From Liriodendron chinense (Eukaryota; Streptophyta; Magnoliopsida; Magnoliales; Magnoliaceae): a DNA stretch of 64,000 bases. The stretch is taken from positions 2,402,361-2,466,360 of the forward strand of contig ML058453.1 in the NCBI GenBank assembly GCA_003013855.2. Reading direction: 5' to 3'. Positions 46,423 through 58,915 of the stretch are shown one piece after another; the stretch's first letter is position 1, and the number at the start of each line of letters is the position of its first letter. Below the pieces are notes generated by a model, which worked only from the letters and a program-made list of their open reading frames with translations, had not been told where the DNA came from and searched no databases. A program made the translations under genes and the position numbers.

Positions 46423-49400
46423 ATGGTGATGGTGAAGATAGAAAGTAAAAGAAGAAAGACACGCCCTAGCATTACACCAATGGAGATGGTTTCTCAAATC
46501 GAAGATCTTATCATAGAGATCTTCTATCGCTTGCCAGTAAAATCTCTATCCAGGTTCAGGTGTGACATTCTCTCATCTCGCATCCCTCTTTCCCTCGCAA
46601 ACACTCCTCCCACCAACCCCCTCCCGATTCCTCCATCTTCGCCTTCTTCTTTGGGAATCCTTCCTCATGGCACTACTACCCACTCGAATTTGCTCCCATC
46701 AACAAACCTAATTCCGGAGTCCCTGACCCATCTCTCTCCTTCTTAGGAAGAGACTTCTCCGTATCTCATTCTTGCAATGGTCTTCTTCTATGTGCACATC
46801 GACCTGATGGTAGAAGACATGCCGGAGACATCACGTACTGTGTTTGCAACCCAACCACTATGGAATATGTGCTTCTTCCCCAACCTCCAGACGTGTTCAT
46901 CGACAGCGTTAGCATCGCATTCGACCCATCCAAGTCTGCCCACTACAAAATAGTATCTATATTGGGCACACAAAGCTCTCATTGCCGTAAATTGTTAGTA
47001 CACTTTTTTGTGGCATACTTGTGCACCTTGTTTGTTAGTTACTTAGGTCAGTGAGTCTAGTGCTAGTTGAGCTGAATGAAGACGAACACCGAAAACTCAA
47101 GACAGACCTACTGCATCAAGAGTGAAGGAAACAGGTAAAAGTGATGCCTTAGTGAGCCTTAACCTTGTACCTACACAAAACCATTGACTTCTAGATGACT
47201 ATGACCCAATAGGCATATCCTTAGTCATCTTAGATTGACTTTAGGTGTCCCAAAAGACCACCAAAAGAATGGCCAAAGAGGTTGCATGATCTGCTGCAAA
47301 ACACAATTCAAATAGCAGAAAATCATGCTTGGCCGGGTGCTCGACCCAGTATCCACCGGGCACCTGACCTGAGGGAAATCCGTCCAGTGAGTTGGCCTGA
47401 AAGTCCAATGGTCATCGGGCGCCCGACCACAACATGTCCGGGCGCCTAACCAGTGCAAAAAACCATCCAGCAGCACAGACCATTTTAGGATTGAATTCCG
47501 GGTGCCCAACCAGTGAAAAAAAAAGGCCATCGGGTGCCGACCACAACTTGTCCGGGCGCCCGACCAGGTCCAACTCTGTCCAGCAACTAAGCATTTTTTA
47601 TGGACTGGATTTCGGGCGCTCGACCGTGCCACGAATCTGCTCGTTATTTGACCGTTGAAGAAAGTTTATAAAAGTGGGGGATTCGTTTTTAGGACTAAGA
47701 GAGGGGATTTTGAGGAGATAGAAGCCACCATTGCTAAAGACCATTAGAGACTCTATTCCAAACCCACAGCAAGTCATTCTCCTTGTGTTTTCATCACAAG
47801 CTTAGGCCATTCAATGACATCTTGAGAATGGACTTGTTCCCTCTTGATTCCTAGGGTTTTAGACACCTTGACTATAGTTAAATCCCTTGTCTAAATACTA
47901 CCTAGGAGTCCAAATAGGTGTATTCCTCTAGGAAACCTATTTCCTACCATTTGTAGAGGATTCACCATTCCCTAGCACCTTGGGCATCTCCAATGGAGCA
48001 TCACATGCAAGGTAGCTGATCTTGGAGCTGAAGCCTTGGCAAAGTAGCGGCATCAAAGATCGGGGGAGCACAAGGAGAACTGATTCAAGCACGGGAGAAC
48101 AAGAAGAAGCAACCCAAAGCGACGCTACAAAGGGGCTCAATCCGACAATTAAGGTTGTCTTTGTTAGGAGTCCATCCACTCAATTCCCTGTGGGAGTTGA
48201 GTGTAGAGTTTGTTTGACAAACTCGAACTAGGGTCGTTTGCCGATCCTTGGCCTGTTTGTCGGCCTAAAGACTAGGGGTTATTAGGCACTCTTGGCTCGT
48301 TTGCCGGGCCTAAATTCAGTAACGTTAGCTGTTCCTTGGCACGTTTGTTGGGTCTAAACAAAGTCTCCAAGGGGAGCCACCAACACGGGTGTGAACGTGT
48401 GTGTTGGGAGGAACCTGTAAACTCCCCGGTTGGGTGGATCCGAGTTAAAACAGCCTTAGTTGGGAAGAACCAAATTTAAAGTCCTCAGTGAATGCCGGTG
48501 TGCTCAAAGGGGTTGAGTACTTGAACCGGGAGTGGAGTAGACAAGTAGTCGAACCACTATACATGCTTGTGTTTTGTTTGTACTTGAGCACATTTCTCAT
48601 TATGTGTTGTGTTTAATTGCTAAATTAGGAATGCATGCTAGGCACTTGATAGGTACCTCCACACACACAAGATGTACTTTCACTCCTCTTGTAGACTTGA
48701 GCTTATGTTGATCCATCCTCTATAGTTTATTTGAGTTGATTAGATTAGGATGTTTATTGTTTAAATCATTTGCTAGTCTATTGATTGGACCCACTTAGGC
48801 TTAGAAGCCGAAGTGTTGTTGCTTACTTAGTTTAATTTGTTAAAACTATTAAGTAGGCGAAAAGAATTTCAAAAGGTCCTAATCACCCCCCAACCCCTCT
48901 AGGACTTAGCTATAATTCTAGTTGCTCCTTAAGCTTCCGCACGCGTATGCGTAGAGTGGCATGTTAGACTAGCCGATGTAATTTCATATATATTTATTCT
49001 TCCGAGACTGGCTTGTGGTGACTCTCGTAAGTAAGTCCTCGGATCTTTACGATGTATGGGAATGGAGTGTTTTGGAATGGCGCACTGCATTGGACAACGA
49101 TAATGGCTTACTATCAATCAACTCTCTCTTTCCATGCCGAGAAGGAATCCTTTCAGACAACCAAACTGCCCCCAAAACCGACAACAAAAGAGATTCCTCG
49201 GATATGTAAATATTTTGGAGAGTCAAATGGACATTTATACTTGATAGAGACCTATAATGAGATGGAGACTGAATTCCATATCTTGGAGATGGAACTTGAC
49301 TACTCGCAGTGGTCCGTTAGGCATCGTGTTAATTTCGATTCATTGTTGAAGGCGTATCCTGAGATGTTGGTGCCTCGTGGACTGTTAAACCCAGAAGAAG

Positions 49401-49654
49401 CCTTGAAGGGCCCGCGTGAGATTATTTCATTTACTGCATAATTGCATTTTCTTGTTCGAGAAAGTGGAGAACTAGCGCTGTGGATGTGCATACCTAGAAA
49501 GATCATCTGGTATCGGATTACAGATGGGTCCTTCGGTAAGTGCTGTGATTTGACGACTCGGATTTATGGTGGTCTTCATTTTTCTGGGTATTCATGGTAT
49601 GACGTTCATCCATACTCAAATACCCTTTCATCGGTTCAACCGTCATCTTCTTAA
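46423..49654 (+). pseudogene. F-box/FBA-type protein pseudogene, interrupted
   Basis: F-box proteins are the substrate-recognising parts of SCF ubiquitin ligases. The start encodes IEDLIIEIFYRLPVKSLSRF, the first half of an F-box. The usual C-K-S-W segment is then missing and the frame shifts near 46563. In the new frame it continues HSLISHPSF, then FSVSHSCNGLLLCA and CNPTTMEYVLLPQPP, typical of the F-box-associated region. At about 46990 a ~2-kb LTR-like insertion breaks it. The gene resumes near 48985 (SSETGLW), has a stop or shift at about 49017, then GVFWNGALHW (49061 on), an in-frame TAA at 49439-49441, and readable sequence to 49654. At least four lesions: not functional as read. Confidence 0.85.
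46990..48985 (+). mobile_element. LTR-like insertion (probable solo LTR, Ty1/copia-type) in the F-box pseudogene
   Basis: About 2 kb between GTAAATT (left) and GTAATTT (right) of the host gene. No coding capacity. Contains GC-rich GGGCGCCCGACC motifs duplicated over about 47340-47640. A region ending CACCCCCCAACCCCTCTAGG resembles plant copia LTR ends from memory. Exact termini and target duplication could not be fixed. Confidence 0.5.
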
Positions 49655-50069
49655 TTCTAGCAATTATCGTCCTTATGATGTATTTGTCTTGGGGTTTTTA
49701 TTTTATTTTAAAGTTTACACTACACTATCTCTACCAGTTCATTTAACGAGCGGGAGATGAGAAAATTTCAATAGATTGTTAAGGAAATGCATAGTTTCCA
49801 TTTTATGATAGATAACCTTCCCCTTGTTTCTAATTTTTGCATATTCTTTGTTTCTACTTTTTGCATGTTTTCCCCATGGATGATAACCCATTTCTCTCAC
49901 CCTTCTCTCCCACATACCTCTCTCACAGAGAAAAATGATAGAGAAGAAAAGAGAAGGTGAAGAAAAGAAAGAGAGAGAGAAAAGGTGGGGCCTGTCTGTC
50001 GTATAGTTAGAGCGATATCACTAGAGTTTGAATTGAATTATTAACATTTGGTTAAATCTAGGGAAACTG
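49655..50069. other. Intergenic, no gene seen
   Basis: AT-rich with a GA-rich stretch (49926-49990). Nothing recognised. Confidence 0.5.
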
Positions 50070-50955
50070 TGATGCAGGGGCATGTGATGACCTAACCCTA
50101 GATGTGTGTATGTTCAGTTGGAAGATATTCAAATAATAAAATTATGAAACTAAATAATAAAATTATGAAATTAACTACTTTCAATCGGAGGAAACTAACA
50201 AATCTCAACACAAAGATGAGATCTGTCCATCCGGATCATGCCCCTTAGCATAAAACCACGTAAAATAGTAAAACAGGGAGGATCTAGGGATATGAGGATA
50301 TCCCAGATCTAGCATAGACCAGTCCACAGTCAAGTTTGGGTCCGGTTCTCATGACTAGGCATCCCTCTTTTTCAATCGTACTGGGGAGGGCATTCAGAAA
50401 AGGACGAAGGATGTTGAAAAACAATGGGTTCTCATGAAGCACGAATTCTGAATAAAAAAGAATCTTACCTTTCCTCACACTTTGAAGAAATAGAAAAGAG
50501 AAAACGGGAATTGCGAGGCGGAATCCTCAACACCTGAGGGCCAATCCTGAAACCCTAATGTCTTAAATAAAGAGGAAGAAGCACACGAATTTTATATTCA
50601 TTCAATAATTTGAAATAGGGTTTCTCACAGTATATATAAGCTACGAAAATAAAAAGTGCATTAAACTGCCTGAAAACAAAAAAAGTAACATAAAAACGCC
50701 TAAACTAAATAACAACACTAAAACGCCTAGAAACAAGGAAATAAACAGAAAAACTCCTAAAAGTAAATCCGCTCCACGGTCCAGCGGTCATGATGCTTCT
50801 GTGCGATCCTGCAGCTTGTGTACTCGTAACGCGTCAGAACATGGGTCCGATGGGCCCGGTGTCCATCCACATCAGCTCGTCTAGCTCCAACATTTGATCT
50901 GCAACGTCGCCTCTTCTGGTACACTCTAAAGGGTGCACCATTGATGTCCGCATCA
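50070..50955 (-). mobile_element. Solo LTR, family A, copy 2 (inverted)
   Basis: 886 bp, ends TGATGC...GCATCA, flanked by the 5-bp duplication AACTG (50065-50069 and 50956-50960). On the minus strand it parallels the LTR at 13286: GTGCACCCTTTAGAGTGTAC near the start, TATATATA at about 50631, then the GGATATCCTCATATCCCTAG block. Confidence 0.85.
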
Positions 50956-51127
50956 AACTGACCAAATTGTGATTAGAGGAGTAAGCTTTATATCACCATT
51001 ACATTTATTAGAATTTCAATTTGAAGGGAAAGTAAGTCCCTCAATATGGGTGCTAAGACAAATTTATCATTTCTAAGTTATTAGATGAGTTATTGCTATC
51101 TGAACTAACAAGGCTCTCAAATGCACC

Positions 51128-51338
51128 TTTGGGGATCATTTGGACGCCTGTAAATTTTATTAATTGTAAAGGGTCAACAGGTAACTCACTTGCAGATGAT
51201 CTCTGGATAGGAAATTTCACCTATAAGTGGGTTACAAGTTGTAAGTCACGGTCATTTGTAAGCAACTTACACCTGAAAGTCACTTTCACGTGTGACTTGT
51301 TTACAACTTAAAAAGTTACAGGTATCCAAATGACCCCT
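51128..51338. repeat. Small MITE
   Basis: Ends GGGGATCATTTGGACGCCTG and CAGGTATCCAAATGACCCC are inverted; AGTTGTAAGTCAC/GTGACTTGTTTAC blocks inside are also inverted. Target duplication not clear. Confidence 0.6.
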
Positions 51339-51499
51339 TAGTCTATGCATGGATGGTCCATATGAGTGGATTACAAGTATTAAAAATAAATGGATCACAA
51401 GCATTAAAAATAGAGAATTGTAATAGGGGAACGGATTCTGTGAGGACAAAGAACGAAGTTGAAAAGGGCCTCCTCTACCCTCTTGACGAACACCTCCAA

Positions 51500-51816
51500 C
51501 CCCAACAATGCCTAACCATTCCATCAATCTCTAGCCCCCCCTCTAACAATGCCCAACCATTCCATCAATCTCTCCCTGCCTCCTTACCCCAAATTCAAAT
51601 CTTCTCTCTCTCTCTAACAATGCCCAACCATTCGATCAATCTCTCCCTCCTTCCTCCCCAAAATTCAAATCCCCCCTCCCCCTCTCAATGCCCAACCATT
51701 CCATCAATCTCTCCCCCCTTCCCTGCCTCCCCCAAATTCAAATATCTCTCTCTCTAACAATGTCTGGCGATTCCATCAATCTCTCCCTCCCTCCGTCCCC
51801 CAAATTCAAATCCCAT

Positions 51817-51852
<36 letters not shown>

Positions 51853-51890
51853 CCCAGCCATTCCATCAATCCTTCCCCCCTCCAGAAATG
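51500..51890 (+). repeat. ~70-bp pyrimidine-rich tandem repeat, about six units
   Basis: Units built on CAATGCCCAACCATTCCATC, AATCTCTCCCTCC and CCCCAAATTCAAATC, starting near 51506, 51546, 51618, 51688, 51759 and 51849. Includes a 31-bp poly-C run (51818-51848). Confidence 0.85.
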
Positions 51891-51968
51891 TGTGGATTTG
51901 GTTTGATCTAATTTTGATATTTGTATTAATCGAGTGGTTCTAATGTTATATCTGGACTCTTGTGTTTT

Positions 51969-51989
51969 GGGGGGGGGGGGGGGGGGGGG
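51969..51989 (+). repeat. 21-bp poly-G run
   Basis: Uninterrupted G run 120 bp after a poly-C run. The two could pair or form quadruplex/i-motif structures. Confidence 0.8.
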
Positions 51990-54698
51990 AGGGATTGATC
52001 AATGGACAACATTTGAGGTCCATGAGTTGCATGCCCAATGACCAGAACCACCCAATTTATGGTCAGTGGTACATAAACAGTGGGGCCTGCCAGGTCATCA
52101 GGGTGGGCTACATCTGAAAAATTGATGTCTAGAAGTTGACCAAAATGGTTGGGGAATATGTATTGTTGCTCTAATTTCTATCCTACTGCCACTGCCTTTG
52201 TTGAATGTTTGCTAGGTCTATTTCAGCTATCCAGACCATTGTTTGGTTGGCACCACAGTGGAGGCAAAATGCCAAATGTCTTATGGAACTTATATTTCAG
52301 CCACTGGGCAACCACCACAAGGCCCTTCATATTAGCAGTTCAGATCACTAAACCATGGGCCTTACTTGATCAAATTCAAATAGATAATTCAATAAATATG
52401 AATTTTGAGATATGCTCCATCCACAACATGCCTGACAAATTGGGTGGCCTGAAATGGTAGCCATGAAAACTGAGGAAAAGCCCCAAGATGGATGGCTAGG
52501 GCTTTTTTAGGGCATCATTCATCTGGGATTGGTTGGTCTGGATGATTGGGTTTGGAAGAAATTGGGCATGTCACTTTTTTTCTTGAGTGCAATGGCTATC
52601 GACCATCAAGGACCCATTTCAGTTATCCAAACCATTGATGCAGCGGCTTCACAGTCCACCGACAACCCCCCCCATTTTATAATATGGCCAGCTCCGTGGT
52701 GTAGCACAATTCACAAATGTAACTTAGAGTGTGGACAATTGTTAATTTTTCCAACTATCCTTTTCCTTGTGCAAGTAGGGTTTATCCTAATTCAATCGCT
52801 AGGACTATCTATCATCATGCAATTGAGTATAATTATAACCTGATTGTGGAAGCATAAAACTTCTTTGCTGGTTGTCGAGTAAGAAACCTAATAGGTGCAC
52901 TTGGTTGCTGAGTCTGGTGGTGTCATTGAAGCTTCTCTTAATGTTGCTGAATCTGGAGGTGTTATTGAAGAATGGCGTCTATAGAGATTAAATCAAGAAC
53001 CTGCATCATTTTGTAACTTACAGATGACTAAATGAGGGTCTGTTTTTTGTATTTTGATTTTCTTTCTTTTGGTAAGCTTCTTTGTGGAATTGTATGGTTT
53101 AGATCAGTGCATGATTCTATGCAGGGTTTATCAAATCCAAACACGCACTAACTATCATAAAATCACCCAAACCTGAATGTCAATATAAGAGGAATGTGGT
53201 ATCCTAAAAAATAAAAATAACTGGAATGTGAAAAACGAGAGGAAAGTGAAAAGGCACGACAAGGTTACCAATTATATCCCTGGTTCATTTCAAGGCTATT
53301 GTTCAAAGAGCTGGTTTTGTATGCATGTGGATGGACATTCTGATCAATGATGCTAGATGAGTTTAATACATTCTTTTAGCCCGCATAAGAGATAGACACT
53401 GTTCCATGCTGACAGTTGCCTTGTCTCAGGTTTTCAGTTAAGATTGAGTTCTCAATAGGGTACTACATAGCGGATGTACCTTGTCATCACGACAATGTGG
53501 CACTTGGGCATTGAGCAAAACAGTCCATGATGCAGTGATGGGCCATTGTTTGTATTGTCTGTAGCACAAAAACAAACCATAAACAACCATGGTCTTGCCA
53601 GCATCCTTGAATCTGTAACATTCTCAAATGGCTCATACACCATCTTTTCATACAATCTTCACAAAACGAAAGAGAAAAAAATTAATTTAGTGTACAAATA
53701 TGAAAATTTTCCTTTTATCGAAGAAGAACACGTACTAAAGTTAAAGAAGACGAAATATCCAAATTCGAGCACCAAAACAGATCTTCTGTTTGTAGAGTAC
53801 TTGTTGTTTGCTCCATAATCAACCGAATGCCACCTTGATAATGACCTGAAAATTGCAAACCAAAAAACAATCAATGATTGTAAATTCATAGCTTACACTA
53901 GAGCCCAACTCTAAACATGCATTAATAGCTTATCCATGAGATGAGTGCATTATTATTCAAACATGGGTTTTTTTAGCTTAGAGCCTGTTTGAAAATAAAA
54001 GGGAAAAACGAAAAGAAACTATTTTGCCAAGACATCTTCTTTTGCTTGAAAAGCAGGAAAATAAAGGGAAAAACGAAAATAACTATAGATTCCAGGAAGT
54101 AATCGTTAGCCTTTTTGCACCATTGCAATGCTCTAGCAGAATATTCAAGGTGATCGTTGTCTTATAACTCGGATAATTCCACTTTCAAAACAAATATACC
54201 CCTAAAATTGGAATCAATTTCCCAATAGCACTGATGGAAATAATCATTGAAAAGGAAAATAGTTTATTTTCCTTTGCCAAGACAGCTTCTTTTGTTTGAT
54301 TTTAAAAAATAACTGTGGATTCCAGGAAATAATTGTTAGCCTTTTTGCACCATTGCAATGCTCTAGCAGAATATTCAAGGCGATCGTTGTCTAATGACTC
54401 GAAGAATTCACTTGCAAAACAAATATACCCCTAAAATTGGAATCAATTTCTCAAAAGCACTGATGGAAATAATCATTACAATTTTAAAATTTTTGTTTCT
54501 TTTCCCGCTTATTAAGCAGGCCCTCAAGGAAATTATTTAAATTTCTACCTGAACTTTATAGAGTAAGTGTGGACTTAGGGTTGTAGGATGTGCTGCCTAG
54601 CATTCACAGGAGGTGTTCTGGCTTGAGCATACCTACCGGTTAAGAATCATATTGAAAGTATGACTACCCAGCTTCAAGGTAACTTGTAGGAACATACC
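51990..54698. repeat. Segmental duplication, copy A
   Basis: Starts around CAATGGACAACATTTGAGG and ends at AGGAACATACCAT. Aligns in order with 55120-58915. Holds an internal ~230-bp tandem duplication (CTTTTTGCACCATTGCAATG at 54111 and 54341). Exon-like blocks on the minus strand are discussed in the findings. No supported gene. Confidence 0.75.
54020..54485. repeat. ~230-bp tandem duplication within copy A
   Basis: Two copies of a segment with GATTCCAGGAA, CTTTTTGCACCATTGCAATG and ATATACCCCTAAAATTGG. Copy B (58440-58700) has one copy of this region. Confidence 0.85.
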
Positions 54699-55010
54699 AT
54701 CAGTGTTCCAAGTTTCGGTATCGCTACAAGTTTCGCTAGCCGGGGATACGGAAACAATATCAATATCGCCGATAATATCACTGATAACCAGAAATAGGGG
54801 GAAAATGGGAAAAACAGTGGAATTTTTCAGTGAAACCTCATGAATTGATAAAATACACATAGCTGCATATTTATGAATAAAAAAAATTGCATAAAGAATG
54901 CATGCATAATAGGTTTCTATTTAATGGGGGCCTAAAAGCATGTTTTTCCGTAAGAAGTCAGTCCAATCATTTCATCCATCCAAAATCTAAACTTCCATCC
55001 AAACATCCAT
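54699..55010 (+). repeat. Mutator-type end fragment (ATATCG family)
   Basis: Starts CAGTGTTCCAAGTTTCGG right after the end of segmental copy A. An inverted, closely related sequence lies at 56625-56939, so the two form arms of a large hairpin with a ~1.6-kb loop. Confidence 0.6.
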
Positions 55011-56077
55011 TGAGAATGAGGTTTTGGTGGAGAGTTGGAGAAGAAGAGAATTAGTTATTGTCCTTTAATCTTAATATTTCTTCCTAAGAACAGGTGGGCG
55101 ATGTCTGAAAAATAGATGGGTAAACATTGACTAATGGACAACATTTGATGTGCATGTTGGGCATGCTCAATGCTCAGACCCACCTGATTTATGGTCAGAG
55201 GCACATAAACAGTGGAGCCTGCAAGGTCGTCAGGTGGGCCAGATTTGAAAAATCGATGGGGAATATATATTTTCTATCCTACTGCTACTGACTTTCTGTA
55301 ATGTTTACTAGGCCTATTTCAGCAGACCATTGTTTGGTTGGCCAGCAGTGGAGGCAAAATGCCAAATGTCCAATGGCTAGGATCTTTCATATTTTGGCCA
55401 CAGGGCAACCATCATGAGGCCCTCTATAAATGGTTCAGATCACTAAACCGTGGGTCCTGCTTCATCAAATTCAAACAGATAATCTGATAATATGATTTTT
55501 GAGCTATTCTCCATCCACAACATGCCCAACATTCCCGCAGGATCTCTTTTTTGTGTTTTGTTTGGACAGGATTTGTATAATAACTCTAAATTTGTATAAG
55601 AATAATGCAATATGTTACTTTCTTTTGGTAAGCTTCTTTGATGAAAATGTATGGCTTAGCTGCATGATTCTATGCAGGGTTCATCAAATCCAGATACACA
55701 TGGACTAACACATTTAGATGACAATATCCATCATGTCCAGATTGTGGGCCCCACTATGCACCAGGCGTGTCCTAAAGTCATGAACCTGAATGTCAGCATA
55801 AGAGGGATGTGATATCCTTTAAAAAAAAATCACACTAACTGGAATCTCAAAACAAGAGGAATCTGAAAAGGCACGACATGGTTACCGATTATATTGTTGG
55901 CTCATTCCAAGGCCATTGTTCAAAGAGCAGGCTTTGCATGCACGTGCATGGATAGGTTTTGATACGTTCTTTTAGAGCCCCATACCATATAAGAGGACTT
56001 TGTTCCGTGCTGGTAGTTTCACTGTCTCCGGTTTCTAGTAGACACTCAGTTCTCAATAGGGGACTACATGTGGATGC

Positions 56078-57863
56078 AGTGATTGTAGTCAATGTTTGCA
56101 TTATCTCCGATATTATCGAAATATCTCCGATACTATCTCTATTTCTAGCTCAGCGACACCGATAACACCGGTAGCGATACTGATAACACTGATAGTATAA
56201 AAAATTCTTGATATTAGTGATGTATCACTAAATATTGCCAATGTATCAATATCGTCAATATTTTCAATTCTGTAAATTTCAGGCGTCGTTTGTATTGTCA
56301 ATACATTGATCCCGTCAGTGTTTCGTCAATATTTTTTACTGTGTAAATTCCAAGTGTCACTTGTATCGTCAATGTATCTGCAATATTTCGATAATATCGC
56401 CAATGTATCGATATGCCAAAAAATCTATATATTTAAAAAATTCCCATTTCAGATTTTTTATGAGTGTGTGGTTGTATGCAGCGTTCAATTTGTTGACGAT
56501 AACATTGATAATATCACGATATTATCATTATCGCAACATGGCAATAACAAGACCACAATCTTTAGTTTCTTTTTCAGTTGTTAACGATTTGTTTGGCAAT
56601 TTTATGTGTTGCCGTTATTCTGAAATATCAATGGATGTTTGGATGGAAGTTCAGATTTTGGATGGATGAGATGATTGGACTGACTTCTTATGTCAACACA
56701 TGCTTTTAGGCCCCCATTAAATAGAAACCTATTATGTATGCATTCTTTATGCAATTTTTTTATTCATAAATATGTAAGTATGTGTATTTTATCAACTTCT
56801 AAGGTTTCACTGAAAAATTCCACTGTTTTTCCCATTTTCCCCGCATTTCCGGTTATCAGCGATATTATCGATGATATCGATATTGTTTCCGTATCCCCGG
56901 CTAGCGAAACTTGTAGCCTATACCGAAACTTCAAACACTGATTGTAGTATCGGTCGATATTATCGATATCGGTCAGCGGCGATAAATCTCTTTCTAGTAA
57001 TAACAAAAAAATTGCCTGACTCTTTCGTATCGCACGATATATCGTGCGATATCGATAATATCGCACGATGTATCGATATCGATAATATCGCACGATGTAT
57101 CGATATCGCACGATATATCGGGAAAATATCGCTATTTTTTACACAATGGGCTCCAAATATCGTCGATATATGGACGATATTGTCCAGGTATCGGTCAGAC
57201 GCACAAGAGTTCCCCATTTTGTAGAAAAAAATGATTTTTTTGTTCGATTTTCTTCTAGTTTCTCCTCCCTAAAAAAAAAAAAAAAACCGTCAACTCTCGT
57301 TCCGACTCTGCATAGGGGTCATAGTTTGTTAAATCCAGTTAGCCATTTTCTAGATTTTATTGAGTTCTCATATAGATCTAGGCCATATAGGATAGCTTGC
57401 ATTGCGTTGAACTAGGATAGTCAAAACTGCATTTAGAGGATACTCTCTTGCATCATTCATAGGTATATTTCTCAACTCTCTTGCTTGTTTTACTTTGTCA
57501 ATGCATTGGTTGTGTTTACATTAATGTCTTGTTACATTTGTATATCTTATGGAATCAATTTAAACAATAGTCGCATCAGTTCAGTCAGATAGTGCATAGC
57601 CTAGGATCCTTTTACAAAGGAACTCTATTATGTGGACTTTTTTTTTATTTTTATATATTATGATTTAAATGTGTGTATTGAGGTCCATTTTAACAATCCC
57701 TGAAGTTTCATTGAAAGATTCAATTAATTTCCCAATGTTTCCCCATGTTTCCCAAAAAGTGCGATACATTCCGTGATACAACCGATATTTCCCTACCGAT
57801 ACGCGATATGTATCTTTATCCCAAGGATGTGAAATGTAACACGATACCGATACTGCGAACACT
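56078..57863. mobile_element. ATATCG-family transposon (Mutator-type ends) inserted in copy B
   Basis: Left end CAGTGATTGTAGT/ATCGGTCG (split by a nested element), right end CGATACTGCGAACACTG. The site in copy A reads straight through (ACTACATAGCGGATGTACC), showing the empty site. Flanking GTGGATG is repeated on both sides (7 clear bp, possibly 8-9). The interior is a dense series of ATCGCACGATATATCG-like palindromes at about 57029-57130. Confidence 0.7.
56090..56939. mobile_element. Nested Mutator-type MITE, 9-bp TSD
   Basis: 850 bp flanked by GATTGTAGT (56081-56089 and 56940-56948), a 9-bp duplication. Ends (C)AATGTTTG and CAAACACT. It sits inside the end of the 56078-57863 element. Confidence 0.75.
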
Positions 57864-58447
57864 GAGTGGATGTACCTTGTCATCATCACAATGGTCAAAT
57901 GGGCATTGATCAAGATAGTCCATGATGCATTGGCGGGCCTTATTTGTGTGGCCAACACCACAAAAGCAAGCCATATACAACCATGGTTTCCCTAGCATCC
58001 TTGAACCATATAATGTTATCAATATTCTCAAATGGCTCACAATTCATCTTTGCATAAAATCCCCCCCAAACAAAAAAAGAAAGAAAAATATGAAAATTTT
58101 CCCTTTAATTAAACAAGAACAAGTTCTATAGTTACAGAAGACTAAATATCCAACTTCAAGCACCAAAAGATCCTGTTTGTATGGTAGTTCTTGTTGGCTC
58201 CACAATCAACCGAATGCAACCTTGATAGCGACCTGAGAAATTGAAAACTGAAAACAGCAATCAATGATTTCGTGGCCATAGCTTACACTTAAGCCCAACT
58301 TTAAATATGCATTAGTAGCTTATACATGCGATGTGTGTAGTGTTAGTCAAACATGGGTTTTTAGCTTAGAGCATGCTTGAAAAGCAGGAAAAGAAAAAGG
58401 GGTCAAAAGAACTGTTTTCCTTTGACAAGACATCTTTGTATGTTTAT

Positions 58448-58576
58448 TTCAAAGAAAACAATTGGATTACAGGAAGTAATTGTTAGCCATTTCAAAGAAA
58501 ACAATTGGATTACAGGAAGTAATTGTTAGCCGTTTCAAAGAAAACAATTGGATTACAGGAAGTAATTGTTAACCTT
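58448..58576 (+). repeat. 43-bp tandem repeat, three units
   Basis: Units starting at 58448, 58491 and 58534 (TTCAAAGAAAACAATTGG, then ATTACAGGAAGTAATTG). Single in copy A. Confidence 0.9.
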
Positions 58577-58915
58577 TTCCACTGTAGCAATGCTGGAGCA
58601 GAATATTCAAGGTGACCATTGTCTAATGACTCAGAGATCTCCACTTGTGAAACAAACATACCCCAAAAAATAGAATCAATTTCTCAATAGCACTGATGAA
58701 AATAATCGTTACAAAATTTCCCTCTTATTAAACAGGCCCTCAAGGAAATTATTTAAATCTTTACCTGAACTTCAAAGAGTAAGTGTGGACTTCAGGGTTT
58801 TAGCGTGTGCTAACATTTACAGGAGGTGTTCCAGGTTTAGAGTACCTACAGGTTAAGAATCATACCGAAAACATAATTACCCAGCATCAAGGTAACTCAT
58901 AGGAACATACCATAG

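Larger units (their letters stand above)
55120..58915. repeat. Segmental duplication, copy B (with nested insertion)
   Basis: Aligns with copy A from ACTAATGGACAACATTTGA to AGGAACATACCAT. Without the 56078-57863 insertion it is about 2.0 kb against 2.7 kb for copy A. Matching blocks include GTACCTTGTCATCATCAC, GGTTTCCCTAGCATCCTTGA and the AATTGTTAGCC repeats. Confidence 0.75.
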
